Assembly (NCBI GenBank): GCA_002946415.1
Contig: NJPS01000044.1
Span: 496,001-560,000 of the forward strand
Length of the DNA stretch: 64,000 nucleotides
DNA from: Rutstroemia sp. NJR-2017a BVV2
Taxonomy: Eukaryota; Ascomycota; Leotiomycetes; Helotiales; Rutstroemiaceae
Direction: 5' to 3'
The notes below the pieces were generated by a model. The model saw only the letters and a list, made by a program, of their open reading frames with translations, was not told the DNA's origin and did no database searches. Positions 11,156-20,335 of the stretch are shown piece after piece. A program made the position numbers and the translations under genes. The stretch's first letter is position 1, and each line of letters begins with the position of its first letter.

Positions 11156-12160
11156 ATCCACGACACAGCAGCAAAACTTAAAAGCCAAAGCAACAGAAAG
11201 GCTGTGAGAGATGCATGGTGTTAAGGCCGGCTTTACCGAGAGGAGTGGGAGGATGCGGTAAGCATATGCGTTTATGCAAGAAACGGCCGAAAAGGCAATC
11301 TCTCTTCGGTCGATGGGAAGGATGGGCACAGCTATGCCACCCGTCGCTCGTACTCGCTCCAGTATATGTACGAAGTGTGCAGTATATGCACTTCCACGAA
11401 CTTGTATCAATCCCCTGACTCACATATTCCGTGCACACACCTGTATGTACTTCTACGGTGCCAGAAATTGTCTCAGGACATGCTCGTGTATTGCCAGGAC
11501 GTACTTCGTAGGACGTACAGTAGGACGAGAATACTGCTGGTGGCGGCAGGAATCTAATGAATGTGCTACTGTACAGTACCTGCTCTAAACCCAAGCCAAG
11601 AAACACCGGGTTCGTTCAGTAGCTGTGATGTGACATTATCTCTTGCCTTGTGAGCTTCCTCAAATCGTCATAGGCACGACGGGCCAGCTAAGGAGCCATC
11701 CTTACATTTTGGCCCCAGGTGATTCGTTCGCATACATCATCCAGGAATGGCTATGAAGATGGCCTTGCATTACGTCTCGTATGAAGAGGAGGGAAAATTC
11801 TCTGCGAGAAGAATTCTTCTTTCCTTCAGGCGGCGACGACGGGCCTTTTTTGCAGAGCACCAGGTCTGAGTCTGAGTCCTGACCGCCGCAAGAGCAAACT
11901 TAGAACCTTTGTAGATTACTAATTCTCAATATTGCTTGGTGACTTATGAACAAGAGAGACTGAGAGACGTATCCCGAGATTTCCTTACTGGACCTCTGCC
12001 TCTTCCTTTTGATCATTAACACAACCTTACGCTTTTCTTTCGTCGCCATTTTTCTTGCTTCGATTGTGCTATTGTGGTCGATGAGGCTTACTTAGTTAAG
12101 GCAGAAAAAACGCCTTAGGACCGAAGAAGGCTTCCGGCAACCGCGCTTTACTTGTTTCTG

Positions 12161-12185
12161 GCTCCTGCTCCTGCTCCTGCTCCTG
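12161..12185. repeat. CTCCTG hexanucleotide run
   Basis: About four copies of CTCCTG in the leader region of the kinase gene. Confidence 0.7.
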
Positions 12186-12501
12186 GATTCTGCATTCTGC
12201 CTCTTCTTCTCTCCGTCCGGTCATCATCGTTGTTGAACGTTGTACTTCGCACGGTGCGAGCAGAGTACACCCGCTCTTTTAAGTTCCAGTTACACTTTGG
12301 GCCAGGCAGGGCAGATCGTGTTCATTGAGCAACACCGGAACGCACAAACCAGAAACCAGAACCCAGAACCCCCAATAATTCCGGAGCTGGCATATGCTGG
12401 TTGGTGATTCTGTGTGCATTATCTGCATTATCACTCCTCAATTGCTAGGGGAAAAGAGGAATTCCGGAATTCTTCATCCCAATTCTCTGAAACTACGACC
12501 A

Positions 12502-12527
12502 CGTTACACACGTTACACACGTTACAT
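12502..12527. repeat. CGTTACACA nonamer repeat
   Basis: Nearly three copies of a 9-bp unit, 330 bp upstream of the kinase start codon. Confidence 0.6.
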
Positions 12528-12853
12528 TACCTCCCATACCATCGCATACCAGACCAGACCAGACCATACCAATAACCTAGCCGCATACATACAACTTGCA
12601 GTTGTTACCCTTATTGTTTGTTCAGGTCGCTGACGTTTTTGATACGGTGGTGACTATCGATTGGCGCAAACCCATCTCGGCTTCTTATTCCCGTCCGCTC
12701 TAAGAAAGGGCCCCACCATTAACCTCCAAATTCTCCATCCAAGAGCAAAGAACTTACTCAATTTCACCCTGACCACATCCCTTCAGGCTCCGGAGGAGTA
12801 TCCTCGACCTTTAGTGCAATTGCTCAATATTGCTTTACCCCATCACCGCCACG

Positions 12854-15646
12854 ATGAGTGAAGTTCAAGAATCGTCACCGTCTAAAAAGGCGTCGCCTGG
12901 TGAGTAGCAGCGCTTACTATCTCCGTCATCAATCGATTAAATCATACCTCAAAGTCGACGTAACGGCTGACACTATACAAACAGCACATCTAGTGACGGG
13001 ACCCGAATTCACCTCGCCGTTCTCATCAGAGCAGAAAGCACCAGAACAACCGCCAACTGAAGGCTCCCCTCAGGTCCGGTTCTCTTCGGTCAGCGAAGAG
13101 ATTGCTCCTAACGACGGCTTCACGGGTCTGCAGGATAATACAACTCCGAAAGCAACACCAGGCGAGGACCAAGCAGGTTTGGGAAACTTGTCGGTATCGC
13201 TTCAAGGCACACAACTACAGGAACGTCGCATGAGTCGATTTGCGTTTGAGCCCGTATCTTTACCAGCATCAAGGGTATGTCGGATTTTGTTGAAGTTGCG
13301 TTTCCCCCCGAATTATGTTATACTCGTTGTTCGAAGTCGACCTCGAAAGCTCCGGCCCTTTTAACAAACAAATTATGGGTACATCTGGATAATATATGTC
13401 GCTGGTTTCATCATGCGTGACTCTCACACGCAAAGTATTCATCCCGCGGAGCCATTGAAAGGCTCTTGGAAGTGGGCGTTGAAGACCTACTGCGTTAGGA
13501 TACTTGCATAGTTTTACTCTCTACTAAGTTTCACAAGAAACATCATTCTGACATAAAGCTCACTCGTTGGTGCAATAGGTCCCCTCAACCGAAGACAACT
13601 CCAGAGAGCCTAGCCGATATAATACTCATACTTCATCTAATAGGCAGTCTCCTCATCAAAGCCCTCGACCATCATCTATGCATTCACCACCTATCACTCC
13701 GGCGGCGACACGTTCGCGCGATGCTCCAAATGACGCAAAGGGCGCAGCTCTTGAGAAGGTTGACGCAGAGGAGGATCCAACTGCAGTAACACCTCAAATC
13801 TCTCCTCCAGGAACTTCTCCATCGACCACAAATGCCGACGAATCTCGTCCCGGATCATCCGGACAGGCAACCACTAGGCCTACAAGCCATTCGACGGAAT
13901 CAAGCGGAGGTCAAGCCAAATCGCACGGTGCCTTTTCAATTGGGCCTACCACAAACGATGCGTCTGTGCCCCAGTCTCGTGAACCTAGTCCAACTCGTTC
14001 CTCTGCAACATCAGTTTATAGCAGACCTTTTACCCCTGCTGGTGACCTGAACGATCCATACGCTGCAAGCAAGAGACTTCCTCAGCCGAAAAATGCGGAT
14101 GGCGTTGAAGCCAGGTTCAAGTTTACTGCTATAGGCTCCAAGAATCGGTCATCGCCAAGCTCATCTAGTACTAGCTTACCCAGATCCAGCCGTGCAGCGG
14201 ATGGTAAGGCACCAGGTCAGGCTCCTGAAAAGCGGCATACCGGTCTTTTCGGACACAAAGATCATTTATCCCGTGTACACGATGATAGTGCGTCGACTAT
14301 TCATAAATCACACGGTTCTATGTCAGAACTCAAGCGTTTCTTGAAAATTGGGGGGCATCACAAAGCCAAGCGATCTGCCTCACCAACGCCATCATCGAGA
14401 TCTGGCTCTGGCACCAAGACGCCTCCCCACCACAAAACCCCACAACTTCCGTTTGGTGACGATCACGGTCTTACCTCCAGATATGGAAAATTTGGAAAAG
14501 TGTTGGGAGCTGGAGCCGGTGGTTCCGTACGTTTGATGAAGAGGAGCACCGATGGCACGACCTTCGCGGTGAAGGAATTTCGCGCTCGACATTCGTATGA
14601 ATCCGAAAGGGAGTACGCAAAGAAAGTTACTGCTGAATTTTGTGTTGGTTCTACTCTGCACCATGGTAACATCATCGAAACATTGGACATAGTGCACGAG
14701 AAGGGCAAGTGGTATGAAGTCATGGAATATGCACCCTATGATCTTTTTGCAATTGTTATGACTGGGAAGATGTCAAGAGAAGAAATCAGCTGTTCTTTCC
14801 TGCAAATTCTCAGTGGTGTTACATACTTGCATAGTATGGGATTAGCGCATCGAGATCTGAAGCTCGATAACGTGGTAGTGAATGAGCATGGAATCATGAA
14901 AATCATCGATTTTGGTAGTGCGAGTGTTTTCAAGTATCCTTTCGAGGGAGGAATAACACTTGCAAGCGGTATGTAGTCCGGCTAAGCACATATCTAGATT
15001 CACGCTAACTCTCTCAGGTATTGTTGGCTCCGATCCATATCTCGCCCCTGAGGTGTACGACGAACGGAAATATGACCCGCAGCCCGCCGATATTTGGTCG
15101 CTTGCGATTATATTTTGCTGCATGTCGCTACGTCGATTCCCCTGGAAGATGCCAAGGATGACCGATAATTCGTTCAAGTTGTTCGCTTCCCCTCCTTCGC
15201 CAGGGACAGATATGAAGAAAGATCCAGAAGAAAATTCGAAGGCCGCTTCCGCAGATGCGAAGTCTTCCGCGAAGGACTCTACCACCAATGGACAGTCGGA
15301 TGCCAAATCTACTCACTCTAAGTCAAATTACCATCCTCAAGATGGCTGCATAACGGCTGCAACATTCGAAGCAATCGAGAAGAAGACAGATTTACCCAAA
15401 GACAAACCTGAGGTGATCAAAGGTCCTTGGCGACTACTTCGTTTGCTGCCAAGAGAAAGTAGACATATCATCGGCCGTATGTTGGAGCTTGATCCCAGGA
15501 AGAGAGCTACAATGTCTGAGATACTTGACGACCACTGGGTCAATTCCACGGAAATCTGCCGTCAGGAAGAGGGTGGCAAAGTTATCAGAGCACAAGGCCA
15601 TACACACACACTGGAGCCGCCGTCATCGCAACCTCCTGCCAAATAA
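12854..15646 (+). CDS. HAL4/SAT4-like Ser/Thr protein kinase
   Basis: Four exons, 12854..12899, 12985..13274, 13579..14968 and 15018..15646 (784 aa). The first ~410 residues are disordered and Ser/Pro/Thr-rich with many SP/TP sites. The kinase domain runs from about 414 to near the end: glycine loop LGAGAGGSV, catalytic Lys444 (FAVKEF), HRDLKLDN (His536-Asp538), DFG (Asp556), [10 protein letters not shown] ~60-residue Lys/Ser insert follows [14 protein letters not shown], as in the HAL family. Yeast Hal4/Hal5 are kinases that stabilise Trk potassium transporters and other plasma-membrane permeases; the same role is inferred. Intron 2 (13275..13578, 304 bp) is longer than others in the window, so its borders or an extra exon inside it are the least certain part of the model. 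Confidence 0.88.
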
Positions 15647-16217
15647 TGAATTTTACGTAGCTTTGGACGCGTCTTGCTTTGCATAGTCAGGTTGGGGTTG
15701 ATGGCGTTTGGTGCATGTTGACATAAGTTGGGTTCAAATGGTTCATATCGATTAACACTTCAATGTGTTGTTTATAAAAACTTTCATTAGATAGCCTGAG
15801 AATTTGTAGTAGATTGTATATCCATGGGATCAGGGAGGTTTACATTGTTTGGGTATTAGATACCTTGGGGCCGTTTAGAGAAGGAGGCTGCGAGTGTTTG
15901 TTGATACAGACTACAAATTTAATTGGAAACATTATAACTTATACAACTGAGTTCGGAATGACGTTGTATGTAGACATATTAAAATCTAGACTCTCGTTCC
16001 GGTGTTGATTTTAGACGTTGAACTCATGATGTGATTGGGTGCGTCTGGATCAACGGCCGATGTTCGGTTAAAGAAGTTTCCAGAACTTCTGTTTCTCCGA
16101 GAGAGCCAAATTATTTTTCGTCGAGAATCTGCGAGCTTCAATATCATATCATATTCATTCTCGAGAACCTGCCGTACTATTTCGATCTCTTCAACGAATC
16201 GACTCTACTCCTTCACA
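15647..16217. other. Intergenic region, kinase 3' flank and Hsp10 promoter
   Basis: 571 bp between two plus-strand genes. The left part is an AT-rich 3' flank; the right part holds a heat-shock element and the pyrimidine-rich Hsp10 leader. Confidence 0.5.
16073..16085. promoter_or_regulatory. Heat-shock element of the Hsp10 gene
   Basis: GAAgtTTCcaGAA: three GAA/TTC units, alternately inverted, each with the exact 2-bp gap of a heat-shock factor site. It lies about 133 bp upstream of the Hsp10 start codon. A fourth, imperfect unit (TCT) follows. Hsp10 is a classical Hsf1 target, so position and form agree. Confidence 0.65.
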
Positions 16218-16878
16218 ATGGTAAGCTTGGATCCAGAGTATTGCAATGAATACTGGAGCTTTTTGTCGCACCACTCACTCCCCGCTATGCCCACTTGCAC
16301 TTTGAGTATTTCGTCTGCTAACAAACATTTTTCTTGTCCAGTCTACCGCACTCAAGTCAATCAAGTCCCTAGCTCCTCTCCTCGACCGAGTCTTGGTTCA
16401 ACGCATCAAGGCCGAGGCTAAAACCGCTAGCGGAATCTTTCTCCCAGAGTCGAGCGTGAAGGAGCTCAACGAGGCCCGAGTTTTGGCTGTCGGACCTGGC
16501 GGACTGGATAAGGATGGAAAGAGGGTCAGCTGCAGTGTACAACCTGGTGATAAGGTTTTGATTCCACAGGTGAGTTAGCTTTGCCCGGTGGATATGGTGG
16601 GATTTGTTAAGGGGACTTCGCGCGGGCTGTCTTTGTCTGCGAGCGGGGTGGATATGTGAAGAAACGCATGAATGTCGCAGTGCGCCTCGTGGCACACCAT
16701 ACATTGGCAGTTGGCATGGCAAAGACTGACTGGAAGTAGTACGGTGGATCTCCAGTCAAAGTGGGAGAGGAGGAATATTCTCTATTTAGAGATCACGAGT
16801 AAGCGCAACCGCCATACAGTATCGCCGTTCACGTAGGCTGACAGTTTTATTAGTATCCTCGCCAAGATTAATGAATAA
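16218..16878 (+). CDS. hsp10: Mitochondrial co-chaperonin Hsp10 (GroES family)
   Basis: Four exons, 16218..16220, 16342..16569, 16740..16798 and 16854..16878 (104 aa). Exon 1 codes only for the initiator Met: ATG is followed at once by a GTAAGC donor. The rest is a complete GroES: LAPLLDRVLVQRI, the mobile loop with EAKTASGIFLPES, KELNEARVLAVGPG, PGDKVLIPQYGG and a C-terminal EEYSLFRDHDILAKINE. Hsp10 caps Hsp60 rings in the mitochondrial matrix. The N terminus (STALKSIKSLAPLLDR) can act as an uncleaved matrix signal, as in yeast. Length is normal. A heat-shock element lies upstream. Confidence 0.95.
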
Positions 16879-17654
16879 ACGCTTCAAGGGATTTGACGAC
16901 TGGCCGAGGGTGGGGATGTACCATAGATGTATTAAATCGAGCATAGCGGGGCAAAAAAGTGGCATGAAGAGTGGCAGAAAGTAGAAGAAGGGTGGGCATA
17001 ATGGGAAGATGCTAAAACACCAAAACTTTTGTGTATACCTCTATGTTGACCGGCGACAAGCCGTGCATGAAATGAATCTCTCCTCTCCAGCGAAGTGTTT
17101 TTCCCGGCATCGACTCAAACTACGTGTTGGTACTATGTTGCTGTGTTTTGCTGTAGTAGTCATACGTACGAAGAAATGGACCTGGCTCGACCCTCACTGT
17201 GCTGCTCCACTCAGACAGATCCTATGAAAGTGACTGTATGGCTATTTCCCGAAGGAGCTCGAAAAAGACCCTTTTCGGCTGTGTTGCAAATCCCAAGAAT
17301 GGGTACCTAGACAGTGGATAGGAGCTCCAAGATCCCCAAGATGTGAAGGCGATCCGAAGTCTTGAGAAGCTTTTAGAAAGCTGAGCTAGCTGAGCAAGCT
17401 ACCAGGACCAGCAAGCAATCACGTCTTGAGTTCCTGGTATTCTTATGTCATTGGATCCTGTTGTCGTACTGTTTGCTTTTTCTACTAATGCTAAGTGGAG
17501 AGCAAGGAGAAAGGGGCCGCAACTTGAAACGGAACGATAATGTTTTACCGTCAAGGATCAACTTCCCCGGAAATGTAACAGCCAATGACAGCGAAAATGA
17601 CTAGCATTTCAAGACGATCACAGTTGCCCCGATCGCCTCCACCACGACTGTACT

Positions 17655-17674
17655 CCCCAGCACCCGGACTCCAG
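17655..17674 (-). promoter_or_regulatory. Pair of possible CreA sites
   Basis: CCCCAG and CTCCAG, which read CTGGGG and CTGGAG on the other strand, lie within 20 bp and fit the SYGGRG carbon-repressor consensus. CreA often uses paired sites, and AA9 genes are commonly glucose-repressed. The motif is short, and the pair lies 540 bp from the start codon. Confidence 0.3.
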
Positions 17675-17984
17675 TCGTTTTACTGGTCCTCCCAGGTTCC
17701 TGAAGGCTGAAAGGATTGGAACTGTTTGTTCGTAATTTGAGGAATAAAAAATTCTTCCCGCCTGACTGTACGCAATAGTTCATCTCTGCGGAATGAATCG
17801 CAATAAGTCGAAACAGCAGCGCGGTAGGTTAAGGCAGATGCGAAATTGGCACGGCTGGCACTAATCACTGATGGCGAAATTGTCCTTGCTATTGTCTTCT
17901 GGTGAATGGTTCCATTTGGGCACGGATTACGTGAATAGGAGATTCAAATACTCCTCTGTCGTACAGAGTGAGAAGACCTACTAA

Positions 17985-17990
17985 TATAAG
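17985..17990 (+). promoter_or_regulatory. Possible TATA box of the AA9 gene
   Basis: TATAAG in an otherwise mixed sequence, about 225 bp before the start codon, followed by a CT-rich leader. Confidence 0.35.
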
Positions 17991-18213
17991 CTGTCGACCC
18001 GATGGTTTGTCTGCTCACAACAACACTTCAACTTTCTTTGAATCTCTGATTCATTACGATCCTTCCTTTTCATTCTCAACACGCTCATTTATTCCCTTTT
18101 CTTCTGGAAGAACCTTTTAGTTGGTTAGATATCAACTTTGTCAAATAAGTATTACCTTTGACCAGTTCGCCTCTCACGAAGTCGATCTTCGAGAGCATCA
18201 AAAATCGAACATC

Positions 18214-19726
18214 ATGAATCCTTTACTCTTCTCCCTCGTCCTGGTGGCGATGCTTCGTCCTCAGATCGTTGCTGCGCATACGGTCTTCACCACTCTTTAT
18301 GTAAATGATGTATCTCAAGGCGACGGAACTTGTGTCCGTATGCCCTCCAGTCCTGACACTGCCACTTTCCCCATCAACGACCTCCAAAGCGATGCTATGG
18401 CCTGTGGTAAGCGCCTCCTGCGTATACGAGAAACTCGAAGTCACTCACATTGTGTAGGTTTCAATGGAACTGTAGGCGTCGACCGTGTCTGTCCCGTCAA
18501 CCAGTCTTCGAAACTGAGCTTCCTCTTCCGCGAATATGCCGATGGTTCACAATCAGGTGCTATTGATTCGAGCCACAAAGGCCCGTGTTCTGTCTGGATG
18601 AAGCGTGTTGCGTCTGCTATGAACGATACTGCTACTGGATCTGGTAAGTGCAATCTTTCGAATGTGTGGGGAGTGAGGAATCTTTACATGATCGTTCCCT
18701 TCACATACTATTGCCTCCGCACTCTGCTAACCCTTGATATAGGGTGGTTCAAGATCTTCGAGGATGGTTATGATAGCAGCACAAAACAGTGGTGCACCGA
18801 AAAACTTATGCAAGCCAATGGTCTCCTGTCGGTTGATGTACCCAGTGACCTTGCAGGCGGATACTACTTGGCTCGACCAGAACTCCTTTCACTTCACGAA
18901 GCCGACAAGTCACCACCAAACCCTCAGTTCTATGCTGGCTGTGCACAGATCTACCTCGATTCTTCTGCGACCGCACTTCCAACCGACACCGTCTCGATCC
19001 CAGGTTATGTCAAGATCACCGATGAGTCTGTCTTGTACAACATCTACGACCCACCATCAACGCCCTATGTAGCACCTGGTCCAGCCCCCTACGAAGGTAA
19101 CTCAACCGCCACCACCGATATCAGCAAGTCCATCAAATTCTCCGTCGCCCAGAAATCTCAAACAGAAGGCCTTCTGCCATCAGATGCCGTTGTCACCAAT
19201 GGCAACTGGTGGGGAGTTGAAGTCGCTGCATATACAACGGAAGATGGCTGCTGGGCCGTAAGTCCCCTCTTTGTTCAACATGCCAAATGCTCAAGCTAAC
19301 ATCTGCCAGGCTAGCACTAACTGCTTCGACCAAACAACAGTCTGCTACAATACCGCTCAGCCCACGGGAGATACGGGCTGCAGAGATTGGGAAGCGCACT
19401 GCACCGATATTCAGAACGCCTGCAAGAGTGGTAACTTTAACGGTCCGCCTGCGCTTGCGAAGTCAAATGTTCAAGCTGGTACTGGACAATCTGCTAGCCA
19501 GGCAGCTACATCAAGCACAGCTGTCCATTCATCCGCCGCCGCCACTAAGACCACGACACCTAGCTCAGCTGGAGACGCCACTATCTCCGAGGATGGAAGC
19601 TGCGGTGATGGGCAAACTTGCCAAGGAAGTACATTTGGTAACTGCTGTTCTGCAGCAGGATACTGTGGTAGCTCTTCCGATTACTGTGGAACGGGCTGCC
19701 AAAGCAGCTTCGGAACTTGTCAATAA
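18214..19726 (+). CDS. Secreted AA9 lytic polysaccharide monooxygenase with C-terminal CBM18
   Basis: Four exons, 18214..18406, 18458..18643, 18743..19257 and 19310..19726 (436 aa). A 21-residue signal peptide ends ..IVAA before His22, giving the N-terminal His that forms the copper brace. The second copper His is His104 (SSHKGPC), and the axial region is Gln188/Tyr190 (PQFYAGCAQ). GFNGTVGV, WFKIFEDGYD and GLLSVDVP are AA9 landmarks. After the oxidase core come a Cys-containing region with NNWWG-like and GCW motifs, a Ser/Thr/Ala linker, and a 40-residue hevein-type chitin-binding module (about 394-435) with eight Cys (SCGDGQTC..NCCS..GYCG..DYCG..C). AA9 enzymes oxidatively cut cellulose and related glucans; CBM18 binds chitin. 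The combination is less usual than AA9-CBM1. Confidence 0.93.
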
Positions 19727-20335
19727 GAAATGAGAGGTGCTGGGACACTTTCGTGAAAGTACCGATTTACAATGAGTTATGCAGACATGCGGCGGGTTGG
19801 GGTTTGAGATGGAAGGGTTGGTTGGGTATGGTATGGATTGGGGTGGGCTTTGGGAACTTACTCTTCTGGTATGGGAAATTTTTGGGATGGCTTTTTGGGC
19901 GTATTTGTGCGTAGCATAGCATAACATAGCATAGCATAGGATCATAGCATAGCATAGGGCCAAAAATATAGGGTTGGTAGCTATGCATAACTGCGATGAG
20001 GAACAATTTCGATTCATGATAGAAAGGACACGTGAAATGAGCTGTATGAGATAGGTTTCTGCCGTGCCGTGGCAGTGGGACTGGATGGTGCATGTGGCGA
20101 TCCTTGAATATACCCATTTCATGCAGAAAAACTCCACGATCCGGATTTCGAAACGCATCTGCATCGCAGTTGAGCCCCAGCAACGGTACTTGTGGAGTCG
20201 CTGAAATAGCCTTTGGCCCATAAGTTAGCTTGTGGAAGCACCCTAGCGGCCGCATGTTTCTTACTCGCTCACAATACCCCTCCAAAATTTCGAATATCCG
20301 ACGCAGTTTCTGCAGCGTGGACGTTTGTACCCAAT
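19727..20335. other. Intergenic region between AA9 and TYW1 genes
   Basis: 609 bp holding a CATAG pentamer repeat and the TYW1 promoter. An open frame runs upstream of the TYW1 start from 20213, but the Met at 20336 is preferred. Confidence 0.45.
19912..19957. repeat. CATAG/ATAGC pentamer microsatellite
   Basis: About eight irregular copies of CATAG, 190 bp after the AA9 stop codon. Confidence 0.75.

Larger units (their letters stand above)
10522..12853. other. Long gene-free region upstream of the HAL-type kinase
   Basis: 2.3 kb with only short frames. It holds a triple CGTCAGCA repeat (11131-11153), a CTCCTG hexamer run (12161-12185), a CGTTACACA repeat (12502-12527) and C-rich leader sequence just before the kinase start. 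It probably contains the kinase promoter and a long 5' leader. No gene is supported. Confidence 0.45.
16879..18213. other. Intergenic region upstream of the AA9 gene
   Basis: 1.3 kb without a supported gene. It contains CreA-like sites (17655-17674), a TATAAG box at 17985-17990 and a pyrimidine-rich leader (18030-18110). Confidence 0.45.

Noticed and set aside
20213..20335. Upstream in-frame extension of TYW1 by 41 residues
   Set aside because: The stretch contains no conserved features, and the Met at 20336 directly precedes the segment leading to the usual membrane helix.
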